From: Streptomyces sp. NBC_01231
GTDB taxonomy: Bacteria > Actinomycetota > Actinomycetes > Streptomycetales > Streptomycetaceae
Assembly (NCBI GenBank): GCA_035999765.1
Contig: CP108521.1
Span: forward strand, 124,001 to 188,000
Direction: 5' to 3'
Length of the DNA: 64,000 nt
Position 1 is the stretch's first letter, and each line of letters starts with the position of its first letter. Below, one piece after another: positions 16,950-26,081 of the stretch. A program made the translations under genes and the position numbers. The notes beneath the pieces were generated by a model, which saw nothing but the letters and a program-made list of their open reading frames with translations, was not told where the DNA came from and ran no database searches.

Positions 16950-17125
16950 GCCTGCCCCCCGGTGGTGTGCCCGAGGACCAGGTGGCGGGTGCCCGACAGG
17001 CGCTGCGATCTGGTCGACCAGCTGGTCTTCGCCCTGCGGGGCCTGGCAACACCCGAGGGCATGCGGTGGGGGCATCGAGGTGCTCCGCGGGATGAGTAAG
17101 GCGATACACGGTGCCTGCGGAGCTG

Positions 17126-17887
17126 TCAGCCTGCCAGCCGAGCTTTCCAGATCTCCTCGCTGGGCCATCGCCGGGCCCAGTCGGCGGAAACTTCCATATA
17201 GTCCCGCGCAGACCGGGGTGCCTGAATCTCAATCAGGTCTTCAACGACGAAGCCGCAGGACCGCAGCAGACGGAGCATCTCACCGTGCGGCAGGATGAAC
17301 TCCACGTGATTCCCCCAGTCCAGCCGCGTCAGGCCGAATTGGCCGCGGGACAGGGTGGTGGATGCCGGCCCCTCGGGCGGTACGCACAGCGCGAACAGCG
17401 GTGAGTAGCGCGAGAACACCAGCCGGCCTCCAGGAACGAGAAGCCGGGCTGCCTCCGGGATCCACCGGTAGGGGTCGCACCACAGCGAGGCGCCGTACTC
17501 GCTGATCGCCAGGCCGAACGTGTTGTCCTCGTAGGGCACCTTCTCGGCATTGCCCAGGACAAGGGGGAAGTCGATGCCGAACTCCGCCTGCATCGCGCGG
17601 GCAGTGGCGAGTTGCTTCTCCGAGAGGTCGATCCCGACCGGGCGAGCCCCCGCTCTGGCCAGCCAAGCGGAAACGTAGGCGGTACCGCAGCCCAGCTCTA
17701 TGGCGCGCATCCCGTCGATGTCGTCGGGAAGTATGGAGACCTGCGACTCCGGGGTGGCCCACAGTCCCCAGGACGGTTCCGCCTGCGCCCAGTGATCACG
17801 GGCGAGCGGCCCGTGCCACGCAGCCGCCTCGTCATCCCAAAAACGCCGGTTCTGCTCCACATGGTCCGCCGGGCCGTCATGAGTCAT
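17126..17887 (-). CDS. SAM-dependent class I methyltransferase
   Basis: A 253-aa enzyme from the ATG at 17887. Motif I is AIELGCGTAYVSAWLARAGA, the acidic post-I residue is VGIDLSEKQL, and motif III/IV regions follow (LGNAEKVPYEDNTFGLAISE, ARLLVPGGRLVFSRYS). The N-terminal HVEQNRRFWDDEAAAW is typical of small-molecule methyltransferases in actinobacteria. The acceptor substrate is unknown. The 232 bp upstream to 18119 holds no gene. Confidence 0.85.
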   Translation of the reverse strand: MTHDGPADHVEQNRRFWDDEAAAWHGPLARDHWAQAEPSWGLWATPESQVSILPDDIDGMRAIELGCGTAYVSAWLARAGARPVGIDLSEKQLATARAMQAEFGIDFPLVLGNAEKVPYEDNTFGLAISEYGASLWCDPYRWIPEAARLLVPGGRLVFSRYSPLFALCVPPEGPASTTLSRGQFGLTRLDWGNHVEFILPHGEMLRLLRSCGFVVEDLIEIQAPRSARDYMEVSADWARRWPSEEIWKARLAG

Positions 17888-18119
17888 GCAGACATTCGAT
17901 CGAAGACACTGCTGTCCCGGCAACGCATTTTCCACAGCGCCAGACCTCCTCGAGACGCGCGTCGGCACGACGGCCAGGTAGGCACCACCACCCGACCGCG
18001 AGCGCCGGCACACGTCAGTCTTCTTGCAGGGCTCCAAGGCCCGGATCAACGGAGGACGTTGTGCTGGCGCCGGCGGTCGGCATCGAGCGCGTGCCAGGAC
18101 TCTGTCGTCCGATGCGGCG

Positions 18120-18722
18120 CTAATCGTCGTCCGGCTCGGCCGGCAGGGTGGGCCGGGGGCCTTCGTCGGGCACAACCACCAGGCGTACGGCCATGTGCCG
18201 TGAGTCGGGTGGGTGGTCACCGGGCTCGGTCAGATACTTGCGCAGCAGCGTCTGGTACTCCTCGACGAACGTGGCGACCTGCTCCTTCGTCATCCGCAGG
18301 CCTGAGCGATGGATCTGGTTCCAGCCTGCGGAGGAGTCGTACCCGGCGTATGCGCTCACGACCAGGTTCAGGTCATGGGTCATCTTGAGCGCGCCGATCT
18401 TCACCGCGGCCTCGCGTTCGTCGGCCGTCAACTCCAGGCCCGGTGGCGTGAAGATGTCAGTCATGAGCGACCTCCACCAGCGTTCCCGGCCGGCGGACCG
18501 CTCCTCGATCTCGGCGATCAACTTGAGGTCGGCGAGTTTGCGCAGGTGGTAACTGGTGGTGCCGGTACTTTCACCGAGCGCCTTGGCGACGCTGGTGGAG
18601 TTCGCTTCGCCGTGCTCGCCGAGGTAGCTCAGGATGTCGCGGCGCACCGGGTTGGACAGGGCCTTGTAGAAGGCTTTGAGGTCCGGGCCGGTGAGCACTC
18701 TCTTCTCAGGGCGCTCGACCAT
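18120..18722 (-). CDS. ArsR-type winged-helix transcriptional regulator
   Basis: A 200-aa protein. The HTH is at residues 10-75: ALSNPVRRDILSYLGEHG, STSVAKALGESTGTTSYHLR and KLADLKLIAEIEERSAGRER. A C-terminal helical domain of about 110 residues probably binds the signal. It starts at ATG 18722 and is divergent from the membrane-protein pair at 18845. Palindromes between them suggest it represses itself and that pair. The inducer is unknown. Confidence 0.85.
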   Translation of the reverse strand: MVERPEKRVLTGPDLKAFYKALSNPVRRDILSYLGEHGEANSTSVAKALGESTGTTSYHLRKLADLKLIAEIEERSAGRERWWRSLMTDIFTPPGLELTADEREAAVKIGALKMTHDLNLVVSAYAGYDSSAGWNQIHRSGLRMTKEQVATFVEEYQTLLRKYLTEPGDHPPDSRHMAVRLVVVPDEGPRPTLPAEPDDD

Positions 18723-18735
18723 GCCGACCAGCGTA

Positions 18736-18790
18736 CTGCAGAGACTCTCTGCAGTCATTACAGAGATTGTTTGCAGAATATCTCTGTAAT
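18736..18790. promoter_or_regulatory. Two palindromic operators between regulator and membrane genes
   Basis: CTGCAGAGACTCTCTGCAG at 18736-18754 is a perfect 19-bp palindrome. ATTACAGAGAT at 18757-18767 pairs exactly with ATCTCTGTAAT at 18780-18790, with TTTGCAGAAT in the loop. AGAGA/TCTCT half-sites recur, and the block is AT-rich compared with its surroundings, as expected for overlapping promoters and operators of a divergent gene pair. Confidence 0.7.
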
Positions 18791-18844
18791 CGCTACCTTG
18801 ATTCGGGAAGGCATCTTGCGGGTGCCGGGACTCTGGGGGTTGAG

Positions 18845-19252
18845 ATGCGGAAAGACCTGGTCGGAAGGGTGTTACTAGCCGCGGGGGTGGCGCTGGTGCC
18901 GTGGCTCGCGGTGCTGTGGACGACGCTGCCGGACCCCTATCCGGCGCAGCACTGGCGGGTAGCCTGGGTCGGCTTCGATGCGTTGGAGATCGCCGGTCTG
19001 TTGACGTCGGCGGTGCTGGTGCGTCGTAGTGACCACCGAGCGCCGCTGGCGTCGATCGCGACGGCCGTGTTGTTACTGGTCGACGCATGGTTCGATGTCA
19101 TGACGGCCGGGCGCGACGTGGTTTTCTCGTTGGCACTGGCCTGCACGCTGGAACTGCCCCTGGCGATATTGTGCGCTGTCGCCGCGCTGCGGCCTCCAGA
19201 CGGGGTTTGCGTTCGGACAGCCGTGGTGCAACGGGTGACCGTCCATGTCTGA
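18845..19252 (+). CDS. Four-helix membrane protein
   Basis: A 135-aa protein with about four hydrophobic helices (VLLAAGVALVPWLAVLW, FDALEIAGLLTSAVLV, IATAVLLLVDAWFDV, ALACTLELPLAILCAVAAL). No family recognised with certainty. It is the first gene downstream of the operator region and overlaps the next gene by 8 bases, so both are probably made together under the ArsR-type regulator. Confidence 0.7.
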   Translation: MRKDLVGRVLLAAGVALVPWLAVLWTTLPDPYPAQHWRVAWVGFDALEIAGLLTSAVLVRRSDHRAPLASIATAVLLLVDAWFDVMTAGRDVVFSLALACTLELPLAILCAVAALRPPDGVCVRTAVVQRVTVHV

Positions 19253-19517
19253 CGCGCTGGATGCCCGGATGCGGGACGAGATCGACGACCAGGTCGCGGA
19301 AGCCTTCGATGCCTACCTGGCCGACCGGCTGGCTGAACCGGGTCCACTGCGCGCGTCGCTGGCATTGGGGCGCAGCGCCGGGGTAGTGCTGGGCACCGTC
19401 GGGTTGGGCGCCCTCGCCACGGCGCTGGCGCCGACTGGAGGCGCCGTCGTCTGCTGGATCTGGGGGGCGATCGCGGTGATCGATCTCGTCTGGTTGCTGA
19501 CCGCGCGCCGCCGTTGA
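19245..19517 (+). CDS. Small two-helix membrane protein
   Basis: A 90-aa protein with an acidic N-terminal helix (DALDARMRDEIDDQVAEAFD) and two membrane segments (SAGVVLGTVGLGALATALA and AVVCWIWGAIAVIDLVWLL). The reading frame overlaps the end of the preceding membrane-protein gene, suggesting translational coupling and a joint membrane complex. Function unknown. Confidence 0.65.
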   Translation: MSDALDARMRDEIDDQVAEAFDAYLADRLAEPGPLRASLALGRSAGVVLGTVGLGALATALAPTGGAVVCWIWGAIAVIDLVWLLTARRR

Positions 19518-19695
19518 CGGTCCGCGGACCAGGCTCTCGCCGACCTGCCGATCGTACTCGGCCCATAGTCCGGTCTCCGAGCAAGGCAGAGCTGAGAGCG
19601 AAGATGTGCGCACAGCGCCGACGAGTACCGCGTCCGCGCCGGCGAAGATAGACAGCCGGCGTCGACCTCGGCTACCCAGCCATCAGGAACGAGGA

Positions 19696-20219
19696 ATGTT
19701 GAGCGCCGAAGCCCATCACGAAGACCCAGGCCGCGACCTCAGCACCTGGACCGTCGAGCGTCTTCAGTCGTTCGCCGAGGACGCCCAAAGCCAGCAGCTT
19801 GAGGCGGTACGTGTCATCGCGCAGGGCCATGCCTATCGCGCCGACGAACCCCGCGAAGCCCGCCTGCGGTGGGCCAAGTTGTCATTGCGGGCCAACCAGC
19901 GTCTGCATGGCGACAGTCCGTGGGATCGAGCACGAGCGGCTCACCAGAACTTCATGCTCCGGATGTGGGTGATCGACCAGCTCGGCCCTGGAGCCCCGAG
20001 ACGTTGGCGGCCGACACTGTCACCGCGCTTGCCCTCACCCCTGCTGAAGCCCGTTCCCTCGCCGATCACTGGCTCGACCTCCCGGTCGAGCAGATCAGCG
20101 AGCTACGGCGGCACAAGAACCTGACGGCCCATCTGGACAGGCTTGTCGACCACCTGCAACCGAGCCCCATACGGGATCAACTTCTCGCCTGGACAGGGAC
20201 TCGCCGACACCTGCCCTGA
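19696..20219 (+). pseudogene. Unknown helical protein with a one-base frameshift
   Basis: From ATG 19696 the frame encodes a helical protein (DLSTWTVERLQSFAEDAQSQ, RANQRLHGDSPWDRARAAH, MLRMWVIDQLG). After LGPG at about 19989 one C appears to be missing. The continuation in the other frame is equally coding-like (ETLAADTVTALALTPAEARS, LADHWLDLPVEQISELRRHK, HLQPSPIRDQLLAWTG) and stops at 20219. The repaired product would be about 174 aa. I do not know the family. Confidence 0.5.
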
Positions 20220-20289
20220 CCGATGCCGCAACCGAGCAGTTCGACGCGGCCGACGGACGCGCCGGATCGGCTCCAGCCGCCCCGGGGGG

Positions 20290-20480
20290 AACGAGTACTT
20301 CGCCGTCAGTTCACCACCGACGTCAGTCCCCGGCGCATCTTCTGCTCGCGCGAGTGCCGCCTGAAGGCCCGCACCCAGCGACCAGGCGCTGGAAGAACTC
20401 ACCTGTCCGGTCTGCAGCGACGCCTTCGACGCCCCCAAGAACCGTCCGGCAGATCTACTGCTCGCCCTCCTGGGGCGGCC
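20290..20480 (+). pseudogene. Zinc-ribbon protein remnant
   Basis: Two cysteine pairs remain in different frames: SPRRIFCSRECRLKART near 20325 and ELTCPVCSDAFDAPKNR near 20400, the latter followed in another frame by VRQIYCSPSW. This pattern belongs to small actinobacterial zinc-ribbon proteins in which CPVC and YCSPxC form the metal knuckles. At least two frame changes are needed, so it is broken. A short hydrophobic frame follows to 20603 (WTLAALTPALFLTGVFVVL), possibly a separate remnant. Confidence 0.5.
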
Positions 20481-20659
20481 GTCAACTGGACGCTCGCCGC
20501 GCTCACCCCGGCCCTGTTCCTGACAGGCGTGTTCGTCGTCCTCCGCGCCCGCCGCACCAGGCCCGGCGTCTACGCCAAGCTCGCCACCACCGACATCGAC
20601 TGACCGACGCCGCCGGACCCCGGTACACGCGGGCGACTCCCCGCCCGCGGCGGACCACG

Positions 20660-20823
20660 TCCGTCCCGCGTCGCGTCCGCCGTGCCGCTTTGCGCAGGAG
20701 GGAGGGTGCTCGTTCCGTACGAGGCATGCGCACGGCCAACTCGTCCCCGAGGCGCCACAGTTGGCTGTCCCGACCGCCAGGCCGCCTCACGCACGTCAAG
20801 CCGGCAAGGTCAGGATGCTGCAA
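20660..20823 (-). pseudogene. Aminoglycoside-phosphotransferase-fold N-terminal fragment
   Basis: The minus strand reads PGGRDSQLWRLGDELAVRMP then RTERAPSLLRK. This matches the ATP-binding beta-strand region of APH/ChoK-type kinases, where the Arg after AV occupies a nucleotide-binding strand (compare LFRLGDDMVVRLPRT). The frame then becomes Arg-rich noise and the kinase core is missing, so only about 40 residues survive. Confidence 0.5.
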
Positions 20824-20863
20824 CCGAGTTCTCGTGGACGGCGTGGCCGGGGACCTTGGATGT

Positions 20864-22459
20864 TCAAACCGACGACAGGTGCCCGCCGCAGCCGCAGCCC
20901 GTCATGGTCGCCCCCTCCTGGGGCGGCGGGGTCTGTGCGGCGGCCTCTTCCACCGCCGCGAGCAGCCGGCTGCGTTCCTCCGGCGGGATCCACCTGCCGT
21001 CGACGACCACACCGTGGATGCGGCGGGTGTTGCGGATGTCGCTCAGCGGGTCGGCGTCGAGGACGAGCAGGTCGGCAGCCTGTCCGCGGGCCACGGTGCC
21101 GACGGCGGGCAGGCCGAGGGTGCGGGCCGCGTCCCGCGTGGCCGCGCGCAGGGCCTCGGCCGGGGTGAGGCCGGCCGCCACGAGCAGCGCCAGCTCGTCG
21201 TGGAGGGCGAAGCCCGGGACGAGGTATCCGGTGCCGGTGTCGGTGCCCGCCGCCAGCCGCACGCCCGCGCCGTGCAGCTCGCTCACCAGCCGGAGCCGGT
21301 GCGCGAAGATCCGGCGGATCTGCCGGTCCTGCTGGGGGGTGCGCCCACCGGTCAGGGCCTCCAGTTGCTCCGGCCAGCTCTCCACCTGCCAGGCGGGCAG
21401 GTACTTCCACTCCTCGGCCCGGGACGGCACGTCGTCGGGCAGCTCCAGCGTGCGGTGCACGCCGAGTGTGGGAACGATGGCGGTCCCGTCAGCCGCCAGA
21501 CTCCGGAAGAGGGCGTCCGCCCGGTCCCGGTCGTAGCCCTGCACCGCCCGCCATTCGAGGGGATGCACCTGCTGGAACCAGCTGTGGTAGCGGGACAGGC
21601 TGCTGGGATCGCGCGGGTCGATCCGTACGGCGGCCAGGCGGCGCCGTATCTCCTTCTCGTGCCGTGAGGTCGCCAGGAGCAGCGCGTGCAGGTGCTCGAT
21701 GGTGCGGTGGCCGGTGGCGCTCGCCTCCGCGATCCGTACGGTGTCGGGGCAGTGCCCGAGGTGGGGGATGCCCTGGCGCCGGGCCTCGTCCGCGATGGCG
21801 AAGTAGGCCTCGCGGGACAGGCGGGAGTACACCTTGACGAAGTCCGCGCCCTCGCGCTTGACTCGCCGTACGGCGCGCCGGGCCTCGGCCGCGTCGCGCA
21901 CCTCGATGGTGGGGCCCACGTCGGCCGCCCACAGTGAGGGCGCGCCGTCGACGATGGGGCTGCCGACCACCCAGCGGGGGCCGAGCAGTGCACCGCTGCG
22001 GATCTTCTCGCGCCACTCGTGGTGGACCGGCTGGCCCCGCATCTCCCGGACCGTGGTGACGCCGGCGAGGGCGTACAGCGCCGGGATCACCGTCTCCGGG
22101 CCGTCGCTGTGAGTGTGCGCCTCGATCAGTCCCGGGATCAGGTACTTGCCGGTCAGGTCGACCGTGCGGGTGTCCGGGCGGAGCCGGGTGCGTGCGCTAG
22201 GGGCGAGTCCGGTGATGCGGCCGCCCTCGACGACGACCGTCATACCGGGGGCCGGAGGTGCTCCCGATCCGTCGATCACGGTGACATTGGTGAGCGCCAA
22301 CGGGCCGGTGTCGGCGCCGTTTTTGGCCCTCGTCCCGGCCGCGCGTGCCGTGCCGGCGGGCGCCGTGCTCGCCAGTGCCGTACCCGTCACGGCGGCGGCC
22401 CCGGCCAGGAACCCTCGCCGGGCCATACCGCGATGTGCCCCAACTGATGCTTCGGACAT
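20864..22459 (-). CDS. Exported amidohydrolase (metal-dependent hydrolase)
   Basis: A 531-aa enzyme of the imidazolonepropionase-like amidohydrolase group. A twin-arginine signal (ARRGFLAGAAAVTGTALAS) at residues 13-31 predicts folded export. Metal ligands are recognisable: LIPGLIEAHTHSDG (HxH), KVYSRLSREAYFA (candidate Lys), HLGHCPD and TIEHLH (His), and LAAGTDTGTGYL (Asp). The C-terminal beta domain (GQAADLLVLDADPLSDIRNT) closes the fold. The start at ATG 22459 has GGAGGGGAAAC upstream. Substrate unknown; relatives include cyclic imidases and prolidase-like enzymes. It is divergent from the iron-regulated importer. Confidence 0.88.
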   Translation of the reverse strand: MSEASVGAHRGMARRGFLAGAAAVTGTALASTAPAGTARAAGTRAKNGADTGPLALTNVTVIDGSGAPPAPGMTVVVEGGRITGLAPSARTRLRPDTRTVDLTGKYLIPGLIEAHTHSDGPETVIPALYALAGVTTVREMRGQPVHHEWREKIRSGALLGPRWVVGSPIVDGAPSLWAADVGPTIEVRDAAEARRAVRRVKREGADFVKVYSRLSREAYFAIADEARRQGIPHLGHCPDTVRIAEASATGHRTIEHLHALLLATSRHEKEIRRRLAAVRIDPRDPSSLSRYHSWFQQVHPLEWRAVQGYDRDRADALFRSLAADGTAIVPTLGVHRTLELPDDVPSRAEEWKYLPAWQVESWPEQLEALTGGRTPQQDRQIRRIFAHRLRLVSELHGAGVRLAAGTDTGTGYLVPGFALHDELALLVAAGLTPAEALRAATRDAARTLGLPAVGTVARGQAADLLVLDADPLSDIRNTRRIHGVVVDGRWIPPEERSRLLAAVEEAAAQTPPPQEGATMTGCGCGGHLSSV

Positions 22460-22701
22460 GCTGTTTCCCCTCCTGCTGGTGAATCCGTCGGCTGCGTCCG
22501 CCGACCCCCACGACTCTGGCGGACACGGGGCGACAGGACAGTGCGGCCAGACGGTGCGTGTGGGGGTGTTGCTGGGAACACCGGGGGCCTCCCCCGCGCT
22601 GGGGTTGCCCCGCACCTGAACCGGCGCCAGCCGGAGTGATCACGTGTGTGGGGTGACAGGAACCACACAGGACCCCTTGTCAAGCAGGACGAGTGCGCAG
22701 A

Positions 22702-22720
22702 TAAGGTGAGCCTTGCCTAA
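22702..22720 (+). promoter_or_regulatory. Iron box (DmdR/IdeR-type operator)
   Basis: TAAGGTGAGCCTTGCCTAA matches the 19-bp DtxR-family iron box at most positions (compare TTAGGTTAGGCTAACCTAA). It lies 34 bp before the start of the siderophore-binding lipoprotein. Iron-loaded DmdR1/IdeR should repress the importer here when iron is sufficient. Confidence 0.8.
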
Positions 22721-22754
22721 TGGCAACAGAGTGGTGTCACAAAGGAGTTCTGTC

Positions 22755-23792
22755 ATGTTCCCTCGGCGTCGCGGCCCGTCCGCCCTCGCTTTCGCCGTCG
22801 CCGCGGCGCTGATCCTCGGGGCGTGTGGCGGTTCCGCCGACGACGGCAAGGACGCGGGATCGGGGGGCGGTGACAAGAAGGCCGTGGCGCAGGGCGGCGA
22901 GGACTTCGGGTCCGCCGCGCAGAAGACCGCCGCGATGGGCACCGACGCGAAGCCGGGCGAGTGGCCACGCACCGTCCGGCACGCGATGGGCAAGACCGTG
23001 ATCGAGGCCCAGCCCAAGCGCGTGGTGGTCCTGGACGTCGGCGAGCTGGACAACGTGGTGTCGCTGGGCATCCAACCGGTCGGGATCGCCCCCACCGAGG
23101 GCTCCCCCGAGCTGCCGTCGTACCTGAAGAAGGACGCCGGCACGCCGAAGAACATCGGCACCATCAACAACCTCAACCTCGAAGCGATCGCCGGTCTCCA
23201 CCCGGACCTCATCCTCGGCAGCCAGCTGCGCGCCGCGGACAAGTACGACGAGTTGTCGAAGATCGCCCCGACCGTCTTCTCCATCCGGCCCGGCTTCACG
23301 TGGAAGGAGAACTACCTCCTCAACGCGTCGGCCCTCGACAAGACGGCAGAAGCCAAGTCGAAGCTCGCCGCGTACGACGTCAAGGTCAAGGCACTGGGCA
23401 CCGAACTCGGCGCCGACAAGCCGACCGTCTCGATGGTGCGTTACCTGCCCGACGGCCTGATCCGCCTCTACGCGAACGCCTCTTTCATCGGCACCATCCT
23501 CAAGGACGCCGGCATCCCCCGCCCGAAGAACCAGGACATCGAGGACCTGGCCGCCGAGGTCAGCGCCGAGAACATCGACCAGGCCGACGCCGACTACATC
23601 TTCACCGGCGTCTACGGCGACGCGAAGGCCACGGACAAGTCCCGTGCGCAGGGCAACCCGCTGTGGAAGAACCTCAAGGCGGTCAAGTCCGGGCACGCCT
23701 ATGACGTACCGGACGAGACCTGGTACCTCGGGCTCGGTGTCACCGCGGCCGAGCAGGTCGTCGCGGACCTGGACAAGTACCTGACCAAGTAG
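22755..23792 (+). CDS. Siderophore/iron-binding lipoprotein of an ABC importer
   Basis: A 345-aa FecB/FhuD-type protein. It starts at ATG 22755, 7 bases after AAAGGAG. The signal peptide ends in the lipobox LGAC (residue about 24), giving a membrane-anchored lipoprotein outside the cell. The periplasmic-binding fold is shown by KRVVVLDVGELDNVVSLGIQ, GLHPDLILGSQ and YLGLGVTAAEQVVADLDKYL. It binds ferric siderophore and passes it to the permeases at 23926 and 24927. An iron box precedes the gene. A 130-bp gap with the tandem unit GAACCACCT (about 23850-23878) separates it from the permeases. Confidence 0.9.
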   Translation: MFPRRRGPSALAFAVAAALILGACGGSADDGKDAGSGGGDKKAVAQGGEDFGSAAQKTAAMGTDAKPGEWPRTVRHAMGKTVIEAQPKRVVVLDVGELDNVVSLGIQPVGIAPTEGSPELPSYLKKDAGTPKNIGTINNLNLEAIAGLHPDLILGSQLRAADKYDELSKIAPTVFSIRPGFTWKENYLLNASALDKTAEAKSKLAAYDVKVKALGTELGADKPTVSMVRYLPDGLIRLYANASFIGTILKDAGIPRPKNQDIEDLAAEVSAENIDQADADYIFTGVYGDAKATDKSRAQGNPLWKNLKAVKSGHAYDVPDETWYLGLGVTAAEQVVADLDKYLTK

Positions 23793-23925
23793 GCGACCGG
23801 GGCTCCGGCCCCGGCGTGGTCGGTCATCCGTCCGTCCGCATGAACCGCTGAACCACCGGAACCACCTGAACCACCTGAGCGACCGGAACGACCCGCATCA
23901 CATGCATCACATGAAGAGGTAGCGC

Positions 23926-24930
23926 ATGTCCCATGCCACCCGGCGCCGGGTCGTCCGGCTGGCCGCGGGCGTGCTCCTGCTGCTTCTCGCCGTTCTGCTC
24001 AGTCTCGCGGTCGGCAGCCGCCAGATCGCCCCCACCGAGGTGTTCGACGCCCTGCTGCACGGCGGAACCGGCGACAACGCCCAAGTCGTGCGGGCCCTGC
24101 GGGTGCCCCGCACGCTCATCGGTGCGATGGTCGGCCTCGCCCTGGCGGTCGCCGGCGTGGTCATGCAGGGCCTCACGCGCAATCCGATCGCCGAGCCCGG
24201 CGTCCTCGGCGTCAGCCAGGGCGCCTCGCTCGGCGTGGTCTGCGCGATCGCGTTCTTCGGGGTGCACACGCTCAATGGATACGTCTGGTTCGCCTTCGTC
24301 GGCGCGGGGCTCGCGGCGGTGGCCGCGTACGCGGTCGCCAGCGGAGGACGCGGCGGCGCCTCCCCGGTGAAACTGGCCCTGGCCGGTGCCGCGATGAACG
24401 CCTTCCTCGCCTCGGTGGTGTCCGGAATCGTCACCACCGATGCCCGGGTCCTGGACGAGTTCCGCTTCTGGGACGTCGGCTCGATCAGCGGACGGGACGG
24501 CTCTGTCGTCGCGCAGACGTGGCCGTTCCTGGTCGCGGGACTGCTGCTGGTCGCCATCACGGTCCCCGGCCTGGACGCGCTCGCCCTGGGCGACGACGTG
24601 GCCCGAGGACTCGGCCACCACGTCCTACGGGTGCGGATCCTGGGTGCTCTGGCCGCGACCGTGCTGACCGGTGCCGCGGTGGCCGCGGCCGGTCCCATCG
24701 CCTTCGTCGGGCTCTCCGTGCCGCACATCGCCCGAGCTCTGGTGGGCTCCGGCCATCGCTGGGTCCTGCCCATGGCCGCCGTACTGGGGCCCTCGGTGAT
24801 CCTGGTCTCGGACGTACTCGGGCGGGTCCTCTTCCCGCCCTCGGAGGTCCCGGTGGCCGTGATGACGGCCCTGTTGGGCGTGCCGTTCCTGGTCGCGCTG
24901 GTACGGCGGAAGGCGACGGTGGCGGTATGA
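23926..24930 (+). CDS. FecCD-family siderophore permease, first subunit
   Basis: A 334-aa polytopic membrane protein of the FecCD/BtuC type with about ten helices. Hallmarks are LRVPRTLIGAMVGLALAVAG (residues 55-74), TRNPIAEPGVLGVSQGASLG, and the cytoplasmic coupling loop GPIAFVGLSVPHIARALVG that contacts the ATPase. It pairs with the next gene, whose start overlaps its stop (ATGA). Together they form the channel for the substrate delivered by the lipoprotein at 22755. Confidence 0.9.
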   Translation: MSHATRRRVVRLAAGVLLLLLAVLLSLAVGSRQIAPTEVFDALLHGGTGDNAQVVRALRVPRTLIGAMVGLALAVAGVVMQGLTRNPIAEPGVLGVSQGASLGVVCAIAFFGVHTLNGYVWFAFVGAGLAAVAAYAVASGGRGGASPVKLALAGAAMNAFLASVVSGIVTTDARVLDEFRFWDVGSISGRDGSVVAQTWPFLVAGLLLVAITVPGLDALALGDDVARGLGHHVLRVRILGALAATVLTGAAVAAAGPIAFVGLSVPHIARALVGSGHRWVLPMAAVLGPSVILVSDVLGRVLFPPSEVPVAVMTALLGVPFLVALVRRKATVAV

Positions 24931-26003
24931 CGCAACTCGACCGGACCGGCACGGCGACCGCCCGCCCCGCCGGCTACTCCGTCGTCCGCGTGCGCGACAA
25001 CAGCTTCCTGCTGCACCGCAGGGCCGTCGTGATCGCCGCCGTCCTCACGGTCGCGCTGGCGGTGACCGTCGTCGCCTCGCTCTGCATCGGCGAATCCTTC
25101 GTCTCCCCCACCGAGGTCGTCCGCGTACTGCTCGGGAAGCCGAGCCCCGACGAGCTGGTCGTCGGCACGCTGCGCCTGCCCCGCCTGGTGACGGGTCTGC
25201 TGGTCGGCGCCGCCTTCGGGATCGCGGGGGCGCTGGTCCAGACGGTCGCCCGCAACTCCTTGGCGAGCCCGGACGTCATCGGTGTCACACACGGCGCCGG
25301 CGCGGCGACCGTGACCGCGATGACCTTCGGCGTCACGTCCCCCACCGCGCTGCCGTACGTCGCGATCGTCGGCGGGCTGTCCGCCGCCGTGCTCGTCTAC
25401 GCCTTCGCCTGGCGCAAGGGACTGCACGCCACGCGGTTCGTGCTCGTCGGGATCGGCGTCTCGATCGCGCTGGGCTCGCTGACCCGGCTGTTCCTGACCA
25501 AGGGCGACTATCTGGTGGCCCAGCAGGCCAAGGTGTGGCTCACCGGCTCCCTCAACGGACGCGGTTACGACCAGGCGGCGCCCCTCGCCCTGACCATGCT
25601 GGTCCTGCTTCCGCCGCTGCTGTGGGCCGCCCGGGCCCAGCGGGCGGTGTCCCTGGACGACGACACGGCCACCGCCCTGGGTGTCCCGCTGGGTCGCGTA
25701 CGGCTGGGTCTGACCGCCCTCGGCGTGGTGCTGGCATCCGTTGCGACGGGGGCGGCCGGGCCCGTCGACTTCGTCGCGCTGCTGGCGCCCCAGATCGCCC
25801 GTCGCCTCACCCGCACCGCGCAGATCCCTCTGCTCTGCTCGGCGTTGACGGGTGCCCTGATCGTGACCGCGGCGGATCTGCTGGCCCGGCGCATGTTCTC
25901 CCCCACCGAACTGCCGGTCGGCGTGCTGACCGCGGCGGTCGGCGCGCCGTATCTGATGTGGCTGATCGCCCGCACGCGGAACCGCGGCGGGGCCACCGCC
26001 TGA
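24927..26003 (+). CDS. FecCD-family siderophore permease, second subunit
   Basis: A 358-aa FecCD-type permease. The conserved segments are LRLPRLVTGLLVGAAFGIAG, ARNSLASPDVIGVTHGAGAA and the coupling loop GPVDFVALLAPQIARRLT. A longer N-terminal cytoplasmic extension (about 35 residues) precedes the first helix. ATGA overlap with the first permease implies equal synthesis. No ATP-binding subunit follows; the next gene is a DIP1984 protein, so the importer must borrow an ATPase encoded elsewhere. Confidence 0.9.
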   Translation: MTQLDRTGTATARPAGYSVVRVRDNSFLLHRRAVVIAAVLTVALAVTVVASLCIGESFVSPTEVVRVLLGKPSPDELVVGTLRLPRLVTGLLVGAAFGIAGALVQTVARNSLASPDVIGVTHGAGAATVTAMTFGVTSPTALPYVAIVGGLSAAVLVYAFAWRKGLHATRFVLVGIGVSIALGSLTRLFLTKGDYLVAQQAKVWLTGSLNGRGYDQAAPLALTMLVLLPPLLWAARAQRAVSLDDDTATALGVPLGRVRLGLTALGVVLASVATGAAGPVDFVALLAPQIARRLTRTAQIPLLCSALTGALIVTAADLLARRMFSPTELPVGVLTAAVGAPYLMWLIARTRNRGGATA

Positions 26004-26081
26004 GCCCTTGCCGGGGCGCTCCGTATGAACTGGTCTGCGCTCGTATACTCGTTCGAGCTCATGGAGGGGGAGGTGGAGACG

